From Choanephora cucurbitarum (lineage: Eukaryota; Mucoromycota; Mucoromycetes; Mucorales; Choanephoraceae), in assembly GCA_025331435.1 (NCBI GenBank), contig JAIWNI010000183.1, forward strand, positions 1 to 30,598: a DNA stretch of 30,598 nucleotides, in the 5' to 3' direction. Both the position numbers and the translations under genes were made by a program. Positions 18,617 to 28,696 of the stretch are shown here, in pieces. Under the pieces are notes generated by a model. It was not told the DNA's origin. It saw only the letters and a list, made by a program, of their open reading frames with translations, and did no database searches. Positions within the stretch are counted from its first letter, which is position 1; each line of letters begins with the position of its first letter.

Positions 18617-20059
18617 TTTAACTGAATGGAAACAAAATACAAAAAAAAAACAATACACTTGTGAAAGGTGGTAAAATAGGGTGTACCTACTGCTCAAATC
18701 TTATTTTGCTTTCTTTCCCTCTTTGTGTAACGATGATCATTATAAAACACAATACTTCAGCTGACCTAATTTTCTTCTCTCTGGGAATTATCCAGATATC
18801 TCGAGAACTAGAAAAAGTAGGCAACATCATCTATACTTAACAAACATATTGTATATATTACTATCATTTATTAACTTGAATAAAGCTATTATAATTCCCC
18901 TGATTTACAAATTAGTTCAATTCTATCTCGCAATTACAGTATTTTCCTTTTTAAATGAGATCAGCAAGTGGCGTTTTCTAGCGCGAAAAAAAAAATCTAT
19001 GGTTACTTTCTTTTCTTTTATTTGTTTCAAGTAAACCCCTATCTCCTGTCTTCTTTTTTTTTATGCGTTTCCTCTTTTTAACAGATAGAGTTACGTCTTT
19101 CTCGTTTCTTGTAAAGCCCAAAAGAAAAAGAAGAAAAATCGAATCGAATGAACACTGATGGTAAATATCTGTCGTAGCATCATTCTTTTCAAGCAATGGG
19201 ATTAGGATAATGTAGCATGATAGTAGATTTGAATTCAAAGGAGGTCTGAGAATTTGCTGTTTCATTACCTAATCTTTTCATGCATAAAGTAGTACGATAA
19301 CCGGCACAAAATTTTTTAACTGTGTCTGGCTGTCACGGCCAAAAGAAAAAGGAAGAAGAGCTGGTATCAGCATACATATTGCTCATGATGATCTTTACAA
19401 AATAGATGGCTTGATTGCTCTGTCCACTTGGATAAGCATTCGACGCAATGCGAGTAGATTAATTAATTCATGCAATGGCAAACAATAATCCTTTATTATT
19501 TGAAGATCTAGCTAGACAAAGACCGGATTTCTTCTGTATTTTTATTTTCTCTAAAAAAAGAAAAAATAATTGCTGATTCACAGCTTTTGTCCTTTCTTCT
19601 CAAAAGCGACACACTTATCATTTATCCTTGAGCTATTAATTCTGACATGTTAAAGTTGCATATGGGAGCGTAGAATAAAGAAAACCCCGCAAAATTGAAA
19701 TCAAAATAAAAAAAATGATCTTTCCGGCTTATCCATTTTAATGATTTCAACATGTTTAACAGAGCCTATATTCCTCTCTCAATGATGATTGATTGATTCC
19801 ATTCCTATGATAGGCAAAGTTGAACTTGTCATGTTTGGTATTTGAAAAGCTAATTTACCCTTTTTTTTTATGAGCTTAAAATTAAAAGGACGGTGTAGAG
19901 GACGATATCCACTATGTAATACAAAAAAGTAGAAAAAAAAGAGGCCCTGTTTTCGAACACCTTTCTCTGTAACTTTTAAACACACCTGATTAGCAAACGT
20001 GAATAGTACAGCGTAAAGCTTTGTCCAGACCAAAAGAGTCTAGCGCTTCAGTCAGGTCT

Positions 20060-20090
<31 letters not shown>

Positions 20091-21109
20091 TGTCAGAGCG
20101 GCACTTCATACCTACCTCATCACCAACTCTGGACAGCACTTTTGTCAACCTGAGCTAAATGGCAAACTGATCGACAACTCGAGCACACCTCCTCTAAAGT
20201 CCAAGTCAATCAACCAGCATATCTCAAAGTAATTCAGAGTTGGATTGACCAAGTCCAGAACCAGTTCAGGACGCGGTTTGTTGGCCTTGACTTTTTCCGA
20301 GATTCATATGCTGTGTGATAATATTATCCCCCCCCCCTGACCAAGTCACCTATTCACCTACCTACTCTTTCAAGCTTATTCTCCTGTTGATTGTATTCAG
20401 TTATCTGGCAACTAGGTACCACCCGATAGATAGCAAATATAAGACATGAGGAATAACGCCATGACAGCGAAACGCTTTCTTCTGGTTTAAGAGTGAGTGT
20501 CTACGAGCATACTGTTGATACAGCCAAATAGCAGAACCATCATCCAACAACCAAAGGCAAATTCAACGATGGATATGGTGCAGAAGCAGAGCCTGTGTGA
20601 GATGGAAGACAAAAGCTTGGTAGACAAATAATTGGATTCAGGACACGTAGAATGTGGTATTAGTACGAAGACAAGCTACACACGACAGGATGTGATGATA
20701 GGCTGAACGCCGAGAGACGAGAGACGAGAGGTCATTATACTGTATCTTGTTAGCAAAAGTAAAAAACAGACAGCAAAAGTGGTTACCAATTCTTTCTTGG
20801 GAAATCGAATTGCACTTGTCGCTAATCAGCTATTATCTAATCATTGTTACTTGTTCTGTAAATACAAATGCATTCGTTCTTATTGGTCCTTACACTGAAA
20901 AGTTCACGCATGAAGAAACGAGAAACCGACTTCACTCAGGTACAAGAAAGTTTCATTTCTTATTGGTTAATGAAATTCGATGCAGAGGACCTTGAAATCT
21001 AAGCCGCTGATGGAGGGGAGTTAAAAACAGTCTCATTTTAACTGCTTCCCTTAACTGTGAAAAAATAGGCTCTTGCTACTTTTTTTTTCTCGAGAAATCT
21101 TATTACATT
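18617..21109. other. Long intergenic region without a supported gene
   Basis: About 2.5 kb. From 18.7 to 20.0 kb it is AT-rich and stop-rich on both strands. A (GA)n microsatellite occupies about 20062-20090. Immediately after it, 20090-20318 shows protein-like reading in three different frames (see findings). A run of nine C occurs near 20330. From 20.3 to 21.1 kb no coding signal was recognised; the last part is the IMP4 promoter with a T-tract at ~21080. Confidence 0.5.
20062..20090. repeat. (GA)n microsatellite
   Basis: Uninterrupted GA dinucleotide tract of about 14 units, ending in the A of an ATG. Confidence 0.9.
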
Positions 21110-22326
21110 ATGGTAACAAACCTCATCAGTTTTTCATTTCATTTTGTTTTTGCTAATCAGAATCAAACAACTAGATTCGTAGAAATACTCGTCTTAGAAG
21201 AGAATATCTCTATAAGAAGTCATTAGAGTCTAAAGAGCGTACCATCTATGAACGCAAACAAAAGATCAAAGATGCCCTTGAACGTATGTCGTCCGATAGA
21301 AATAAGAGAGGAACTCAATACTTACTGTTCTTTTCGTATAGAGGGTAAGCAAGTACCTACTGAACTAAGAAATATGGACAAAGGATCAAAAGAAGATTTT
21401 GGTTACGATCAAGCTCAAGAAGGTAAAGCAAATCTCTCTCTATTTGTCTAAACACTAGACTTATCGTTCTATTTCCTATAGCCCCTACAGCTCATGAGGA
21501 TGATGAATATGCTCGTGCTGGTGTCTATGACCCCAAGATCTTGATCACTACTTCTCGCGATCCCAGCAGTCGTCTTCAACAGTTTTCTAAAGAAATGCGT
21601 CTTGTCTTTCCCAACAGTCAGCGTATTAATCGTGGTGGTCACGTGATGAAGGAAATTGTGGATGCCTGTAGAGCCAACGAAGTCACTGATTTGATTGTAT
21701 TGCATGAACATCGTGGTCAACCTGGTAAGTGATATGCCAAAATAGGGCAAAATGGATTCTAATTGTATCTTTGGTTAGATGGTATGATTGTAAGCCATTT
21801 CCCTTATGGCCCCACCTGTTATTTCTCTCTGCATAATGTTGTACTTCGTCACGATATCAAGGATCAAGGCACAGTGTCAGAAGCATTTCCTCATTTGATC
21901 TTTGAGAACTTCAACTCTAGATTAGGTGGTAGAATCACCAACATCTTAAAATACCTCTTCCCCGTTCCAAAGGACGACACAAAGCGTGTGATGACTTTTT
22001 ACAACGATAGCGACTATATTTCATTCAGGTAGATTTGTGCTGTACTTCTATGTAACAGAGTATTAACATTATTCTATCTAGACATCATGTCTATGTTAAG
22101 ACAGGCAATCAAGTTGAATTAGCAGAAGTAGGTCCCCGTTTTGAAATGAGACGTAAGTGATGCTTGTCCAACAATAGCTTTTCTTTGTTTACTTATCTTT
22201 TTTTTTTTTTGGGAAATGACGATAGCATATGAGATTAGATTGGGTACTGTTGATTTAGCAGATGCTGATGTTGAGTGGCATTTGGCCTCTTATACAAGAA
22301 CTGCTTCCAGAAGACAAGATCTATAG
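21110..22326 (+). CDS. IMP4: U3 snoRNP protein Imp4 (Brix domain)
   Basis: Seven exons: 21110-21112 (the ATG alone), 21175-21283, 21342-21422, 21482-21724, 21779-22028, 22082-22152, 22226-22326; 285 residues (yeast and human about 290). Family landmarks: [17 protein letters not shown] near the N-terminus, [124 protein letters not shown] and the C-terminal [14 protein letters not shown]. The Brix domain spans about residues 80-265. Imp4 binds U3 snoRNA-pre-rRNA duplexes in the small-subunit processome for 18S rRNA maturation in the nucleolus. The start was chosen because the 3-nt exon plus a GCTAATC branch-like word gives [13 protein letters not shown], matching the conserved MLRR... start; an in-frame stop precedes exon 2. 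Confidence 0.96.
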
Positions 22327-22470
22327 ACTTTATCTTTTTAATATCTTTTTTTTTTGTAATATTTCCTTACAATTGCCTTTTTAGGCGAACAAAAGAAGTA
22401 TTACTTGTATATAATCATTCATCAAGAAACAAATAAATTTCATTATTTCAATTTTATTATCAAACAGACT

Positions 22471-23519
22471 ATGCAAATTGAAGGCAATCTTTTTATCGTG
22501 ACTGGAGGGTGAGTAGGATTTGACTTGCAGTACTTAAGAGCCTAATAGTCTGTTCTAGTGCCAGTGGGTTAGGTGAAGATGTTGCACGTCATTTAGTTCA
22601 ACAGGGTGCGTTTGTATCTGTAAGTGATAATTTATAAATTCATAAAGATGCTTGAATCCTCAAATCTTTTTGTAAGATCTTTGATATCAACCAAGAACGA
22701 GCTGAATCCATTGTGAATGAATTGGGGCAAGAGAAATGCTTTTCGCCTGGTCTCACTGATGTGACTCAAGAGGTAAATATTTGCCTAAACCCTCTTTGGA
22801 TTTATTACTTACTTTCTACAAGGCCAATGTCATTGAATCCATGTCACGCACCTTAGCTCATTTCTCCCAAGCCACTTTGGCCGGTGCTATTTTATGTAGT
22901 GGTATTGTCTATCCCCCCAAGTCATTAGAAGGTTATGGAGATCAAAAGGCCTTGACAAGCTTTGCTCAATTTGAACATGTCATCAAAGTAAACCTGTTGG
23001 GTACCTATTGTGTTGCTCAAAAGGTAGCAGAACAATTGATTGGCAATCAACCTTTCAATCAAGATCAAGAAAAAGGTGTCATCATCACTGCTTCTTCTAT
23101 GCTTGGTTTGGATGGTGCTTTGGTAGGCTATGGTACATCTAAAGGTAAACTACACTTCAGTTAATATAGGGAGTGATATAAGTAGTCTAACTCCTCTTTT
23201 TCTCTAAAAAAAAAAGCGGGTATTATTGGTTTTACATTGCCTATGGCTCGAGAATTGGCTAGTCATGGTATTCGGGTGATGAGCATTGCTCCTGGTCCCT
23301 TTGGTAAGTAAAACAAGAGTGTCAAATTTGCATTGGCTTACAGGAAGCTATGTAGATACGCCTATGGTAGATCGAAATGCTTCAACACCTACACCCACGG
23401 CATTGTTCCCTTCTCGGTATGGTGCGCCGGCTGAATTTACTGAATTAGTGGTGGAAATCGTTCGTAATCGAATGCTGAATGGATCTGTTATTCGATTGGA
23501 TGGTGCATTAAGAGTTTGA
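22471..23519 (+). CDS. Short-chain dehydrogenase, HSD17B10 / 3-hydroxyacyl-CoA dehydrogenase type-2 like
   Basis: Six exons: 22471-22508, 22559-22619, 22677-22772, 22823-23144, 23217-23303, 23344-23519; 259 residues (human HSD17B10 is 261). Rossmann NAD site TGGASGLG (residues 11-18), Asp ending strand 2 (IFDIN) favouring NAD over NADP, active-site Ser156 (TASSM), Tyr168 and Lys172 (YGTSK), then [19 protein letters not shown] and IAPGPF, and a C-terminal [13 protein letters not shown]. These match the type-2 hydroxyacyl-CoA dehydrogenase group, which oxidises short 3-hydroxyacyl-CoAs in branched-chain and fatty-acid breakdown. Unusual: the NAG motif is LCSG here. No obvious presequence, though HSD17B10 proteins reach mitochondria with an uncleaved N-terminus. 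The last intron is only 40 nt. IMP4 ends 144 bp upstream on the same strand. Confidence 0.93.
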
Positions 23520-23971
23520 TTTAAACAATGCGATGTGTTTTTTCCTACTAATAAACATATTGTTATGAGAGAAAGAGTTGCATAGTACATTAGATTAAAT
23601 CTGTTCAAGCACTCTCATTTGCCAACTGTTCATAGCAATAATTGCATTTTTTTTTTTTTTGGAATGATAAGTATAGCTTAGTTTAAACATGTATAGAGAG
23701 ACACTATGCTTAAAAGATGCAAATGTCATTGTCCTTGAACTACAAGCTTCATTTCTTTTTTCTTTTTACTAGTTAGACAACATATTTACTTATAAATTAG
23801 CTGGTTAGAAAGAACAATTTCAACTTTCGGAACTTGCGCATGCTTCCTGAATTATACCATTCGGCAAAAAGTTAAGCGCATTATCCAAATAAACGGGTGA
23901 AATGAGGGTAGTTATTCTGCTCTTATATGCACCCTAAAAATTCCCTTTCTTGTCTTCTTCTTTGTACCACT
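23520..23971. other. Intergenic region upstream of small secreted-peptide candidate
   Basis: SDR 3' region with an AATAAA-like word near 23550 and T-tracts, then the probable promoter of the small gene at 23972. No other gene-like signal. Confidence 0.45.
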
Positions 23972-24214
23972 ATGAAATTGACATATAAATTACCCAATGT
24001 GCCACTTCTTTTGCTTTTCTCTTTGGTTCCAATTACAAACGCGAGTAAAGAGACTAGCAAAAGTAAGCCAAATCATATTATTTTTTTTATCCAGTAATTT
24101 TAACCCAAATAAAGCTATTATTGTTATCCCATCTTAGTTACAACTAGCTCCACATATATCACGGGAAATCAAGCCGGAGCTCAAAACCTGCTTTATGCCT
24201 GGGAAATGGATTGA
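23972..24214 (+). CDS. Candidate 55-residue secreted peptide, unrecognised
   Basis: Two exons, 23972-24062 and 24138-24214, with a 75-nt GT..AG intron (GTAAGCC donor, CATCTTAG acceptor). The N-terminus has a short basic start (MKLTYKL), a hydrophobic core (VPLLLLFSLVPI) and a small-residue cleavage-type end (TNA before SKE), all expected of a signal peptide of about 24 residues. The predicted mature part is about 31 residues: Thr/Ser-rich (TTSSTYITGNQAGAQ), ending LLYAWEMD; no cysteines, no dibasic site. A T/C-rich leader precedes the ATG and the gene sits in its own space between SDR and PEX5. Family not recognised. Alternatives: a chance ORF, or the 5' end of a longer isoform. Confidence 0.45.
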
Positions 24215-24317
24215 ATAAGCTTTGTCATTTGAAATTTATGTTTTCTTTCTTTCCTTACTGTATTCAAACTAAGAAAAGCTTTGCCTCCTCTATTTTCTAT
24301 CATCACACGCTTATCTT

Positions 24318-26662
24318 ATGTCTTTTATGAACGATTCAGGTGCTGACTGTGGACCAGTCAATCCTATGGCTGGTCTAATGAAACAGTTTGGTCAAGATAG
24401 ATCACTACAACAAGTAAGTTAGAAACTCAGAAAAGAAAAAGGAAAGATGGCTCATGACCATGTAGGATCGCTTTGGTCTTGAACAAAGAGGAGAAAGCTC
24501 CAAGGTAAATTAGATGTTCGAAAAAAGAAAATGAGTCAATATGTTCATATCGGTATGGTTAGAGTGGGTTTAGAACAAGAAACGCTCCTGCTTCTTCTTC
24601 TATGCAAGGTTCACAGGTACTTATATTATATTAGAAGGTGGTAACATTATAACTTAATGTAAGCAAGATGGCAGATGAATTCTTTCGCGATGAAATGAAC
24701 CATCCAATTCAATCTCCTTATACGTTCAATGGTATGAGTCGTGAGCTTGAACGATTACAACAACAACAACAAAGACCCAATGATTGGCTTGCTGATTTTA
24801 AACAACATCAATCCAGTATGGAACCCACTGAGCAGTTTAAAGAATTTGATATGATTTATCAGCAACATCAGAAAGCACCTCTTCATTCAGGTAAGAAAAG
24901 ATCACTTACAAGTTTATAGAACAAAATATCCTGATGATCACTCTTGTTAGCCAATTGGGCTCATGACTTTGAAACATTCCAAGCCAATGCACCCACACTT
25001 AATGCAGTAGAGCGTGAAGCATTTGAAAAAGCATTTGAGGAAGCAGGACAAAAAACAGTCAGTTGGGAATCTGAATTTAAAGCACAAGAAGCCAATGATT
25101 GGACTACGGAATTTGAACAACAGCAACAACAGAATGTGACAGCCAGCACAGATAATGAGGCTTTGGCAAAGACAGCAGGACTCTTGTTAGATTCAGTGGA
25201 TATTGACAGCAATCCCAAGTTCAAGAATTCTCAGTTTATGAATCTTATGCGTAGGTTGCGCGATAGTGAAGTTGCCATTCAAGGAGATAAAATGGTAGAA
25301 ACCAAGTCAGGTCACGATTGGGCATCTGAATTCAATCAACAGAAGAGCGATTGGATAGGCGAATTTGCTAATTCTCAGCCAAAAGCAGGCAATATGTGGT
25401 CTGATGAATTTGCCAAAAAAGCAGAACGCAACTGGACAGGCGAATTTCATCAAGAACAGAAACAACATCAGTTACCTGGTGACTGGGCTACTGAATTTCA
25501 AAAGAACGATCAGCTCCATACATTGTATGGTAAAGGAACAGAGGCAGAGGATTGGGTTGAGCAGTATAATCGCAACATTGCTCATCTAAAAGAGACACAA
25601 GATCACGAATGGGATACAATGCAAAAGGATTGGGAGCAGTTTCAACCTGGTCAAGGCTATCGTGCCGCTGTCAATCCTGAATACAACACTTATCAATTCT
25701 CCACCACAAATCCTTACTTACTCAACCCTGCATTGATTGATCAAGGTATTCAAAGCGACCATTTAGCCGATGCCATTTTAGCGCTGGAAGCAAAGGCACA
25801 GCTTCAAACATCCAATGCAGATGCTTGGCAATCACTTGGTTTACGTCAACAGGAGAACGAGCGTGATGGTGCAGCCATTGCTGCCCTCAGACAGGCACTC
25901 AGTATGAATCCTCGACTTTTAGATGGATGGCTTGCCTTGGCCGTCAGTTATACCAATGAGAATTGCCGTGCTGATGCATACGACGCTCTTGAACAGTGGA
26001 TTTCTAACCATGATCAATACAGTCATCTCATCCAATCTAACTCAACACCTGAGGGACGCCATGCATATATCACACGGCTCTTTTTAGAGGCAGCACGTAG
26101 TGCCCCTGGCGAACAAATGGATCCTGATGTTCAAGTAGGCTTAGGGGTTTTGTTTAACATGTCTGAAGAGTACGATAAGGCAATTGATTGCTTTCAGGCT
26201 GCCTTGGCCAGTCGACCTCGAGACTATCTGTTGTGGAACAAGTTGGGTGCTACTTTGGCTAACTCAAGAAACCCTACAGGTGCCATTGATGCTTATTTCA
26301 ACGCTCTTGAAATCAATCCCACCTACATTCGAGCTAGATACAATCTGGCCATCAGCTGTATCAACTTGGGACAACAACGAGAAGCAGCAGAACATCTTTT
26401 GACTGCTTTAGCACTTCAAAAGTCAAACAGTGGCACAGATGGATCTGTAATGGTAGATGACAAGGGTCAATCAATTCCTATTCCAGGTGGTATGAGTGAC
26501 AACATCTGGACTAGTCTTCGTATGTTAATGTCAAGGTAAATAGAGACAATTTTTCTTTTATTATGGTTTACTAATGATTATGAAAGTATGAGTCGTGAAG
26601 ATCTAGCACGCGAGTGTGATCGTCATAATTTAGATGCCTTTCGTTCATCCTTTGAATTCTAG
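24318..26662 (+). CDS. PEX5: Peroxisomal targeting signal 1 receptor Pex5
   Basis: Six exons: 24318-24413, 24466-24504, 24563-24616, 24668-24890, 24951-26535, 26587-26662; 690 residues. The N-terminus (FMNDSGADCGPVNPMAGLMK) has the conserved cysteine at position 10, mono-ubiquitinated for receptor recycling in known Pex5. Then come ten WxxxF/Y pentapeptides (W103, W140, W176, W188, W261, W272, W287, W299, W316, and W339 with Tyr), which bind Pex14/Pex13. From about residue 405 to 640 are TPR repeats (ADAWQSLGLRQQENERDGAA, DYDKAI-type, WNKLGATLANSRNPTGAIDA, ARYNLAISCINLG) that bind C-terminal SKL signals. The C-terminus is encoded by a last exon reading MSREDLARECDRHNLDAF. It cycles between cytosol and peroxisome membrane. 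Tail-to-tail with EME1, stops 51 bp apart. Confidence 0.97.
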
Positions 26663-26713
26663 AGGGGGGTATCAACGGAAAAAACATCTTTGGTGTGTGT
26701 TTCCTCAGTTTGT

Positions 26714-28696
26714 TTAATAAATAATTTGCTCAGGATCTTGACTATTGAAGATAGTATACATCTTTCTGGACATCACTCGATTGATCTTTCTATCTCTTGT
26801 TTGTAAAGCGCTTCGTTCAACCTAATCAAAAATGATATTATTGAGTATATGAGTAATTTTAAACAGGTTCCTTTTTTTTTTCTGTACCTCCAAGTCAGCC
26901 AACATCAACTCTGCCTCAGATATAGTCTGTGTAGATTGATAGGCTTGGTGTAGAGATTGCAATGTAGGATAATGACTCATGATACTAGTGGCAATAGCGG
27001 GTGTACACAGCTGTACCTCTTGCAACATCTTGAAAAATGTGTCATGAGCATCATGGCCACATTTGCTCACCTTGAATGAATTGTTTAGATTTTTTGATTT
27101 ATATCTGCCCAAGCCTAAATCAATCGTCAGACTCTCAATCCAGCTAGCCGTATCCTGAGCGTCCTTTGTGGTCACCAGCATCACATGGCGCATCAACTGA
27201 AGATAATTGAGTCTTTCCTCTACCTCTTCTTTGCCTGGACCCTCACTGATAGCTTGATTGATGCTATTACTCTTCTTTTTAGTAGCCGTAGTAGTTGTCT
27301 GAAGTACTTGAGATGCGAATGCTCGACGGGTCATCAACATCTTCTTTTTATAGTAACCCTCCAACCCCTCAATCAGCATCATGATCTGTCGACCTGGCCT
27401 CTCAAGACTGTTAACTAATTGATCTAATGTATCTGCTTGGAGGTGATTGATGAACGTTAATGTATCCAGATAGATCAAGACAACAGGCTCCTTTACAATC
27501 TTTGCTGTCTCTAAAGGCATAAAAGCCTGGCTGTTTTGATCCCATTCTGATTGACAACGACGACGCCAACCAATGGTATAATTGGGCAGTGTCTCATAAG
27601 TTGTCAGATCTCTTAAATGAGCCTCTTTTGATTTCAATAAGGCCTCTAAAAGCTGGCCTGGTTTTGACTGAAGAAATTGAGGATGAATATCAATCAACAT
27701 CTCCTGTAATATCTGAGTACGATCCAGGCGTAATCGATTTTCCTTTTCCAATAGTACCGTTTTTTCCTTTTCCAACTAACGTCAAAAGAGATATGTTTAG
27801 GCTATTTGCAGAACAAAATCCATGCTTCTTTTTCGGACCTGTTTTTGTTCTTTCAGTCTTTGCTTCTCTAGTGCTTTTTGTTCTTTTTGTTTCCTTTTAG
27901 CTTCAGCTGCATCTGCTCTTTGTTGTTTGCGCTCTTCTACTTCTACTCGTTTCTTTTCTCTGCTAGATACTATATCCTCAGTTGCCTTTCGTTTTCCCTT
28001 TGGATTTGTCAAAGGTTTGTCTTCGTCGTCATCAATTTCCACTATAGGCCCGTCTCTCTTTTGACTGATTAGTTGATCGAAAAAGTCGTGTGTAGAAGGC
28101 AAAGAATCAAATTCATGATAACCCAAATTTTTTGGCATTAATTTATCAGCAGTGTCTTTTTGAGACAGACTAGGTAGATCATCAAGATCGAGTAGATCAT
28201 AAGACTGTTTCGAAAGCGAACTGTCCACCTCAAGAACATCTGCTGCCAGGGTAACTGGAGAAGACTTCTTGACAGGAAGTGAAGGTAGATCATCCAACTC
28301 AACTAGATCCTGCGGCTTTTTCGAAGAGAATAGATCATCTTGCAGAAAACTAAATTAAAAGCAATGAGTCATTAAAAAAAAAGGAATTGCTTGTGGTCTT
28401 ACTCTGTTGATTCTTGCTCCTCATCTGAGTCAAGGATAATCAAGGCGTCATTTGAGCTTTGCTGTTGATTAAGAGGATCGAGTGAAGTTCCTTTAAGAAA
28501 CTATAAAGAGCAAGAAAGTGTAAGTGATTTAAAGCTCTTTTGTTCTAAAGATTATCAAATTTACTTGGCCATCGAAGATGCGGTTGATTGTAGTCTCTGC
28601 ATTCTTGGTGAACTTCAAGTCGACCAGGACCTCGTGTCTACTTTTCGAGTCATCAATGCAAAGTACTTGATCAATAAGTGCTTCGAAATCAGTCAT
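26714..28696 (-). CDS. EME1: Crossover junction endonuclease non-catalytic subunit Eme1/Mms4
   Basis: Five exons on the minus strand: 28696-28565, 28500-28403, 28349-27839, 27775-26888, 26821-26714; 578 residues. The N-terminal half is acidic and disordered with a KE-rich coiled stretch. The C-terminal half has the XPF/ERCC4-type nuclease fold without the ERK-x3-D catalytic set: EPVVLIYLDTLTFINHL (from about residue 343), MMLIEGLEGYYKKK, YLQLMRHVMLVTTKDAQDTA, then tandem helix-hairpin-helix (VQLCTPAIATSIMSHYPTLQ). The last 36-codon exon supplies DRKINRVMSRKMYTIF, the conserved end. Eme1 pairs with Mus81 to cut 3' flaps and nicked Holliday junctions in the nucleus. Intron 3 has a weak donor (CAG/gtccga). 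Two hydrophobic-acidic patches (LIILDSDEE, IVEIDDDED) look like SUMO-interaction motifs. The identification rests on the C-terminal half. Confidence 0.9.
26716..26721 (+). terminator. PEX5 poly(A) signal overlapping EME1 stop codon region
   Basis: AATAAA on the plus strand, 54 nt beyond the PEX5 stop, overlaps the final codons of EME1 on the other strand. If used, the PEX5 mRNA would carry antisense EME1 coding sequence. Confidence 0.45.

Noticed and set aside
18978..19265. Minus-strand 95-codon ORF
   Set aside because: Composition reflects A/T homopolymer tracts; no splice partners or recognisable family.
20062..20090. GA tract as a CRISPR or satellite array
   Set aside because: Simple dinucleotide microsatellite; no spacer structure, and the genome is eukaryotic.
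24947..25224. Antisense ORFs inside PEX5
   Set aside because: Cysteine-rich shadow frames of the low-complexity W/E/Q coding region; PEX5 is unambiguous.
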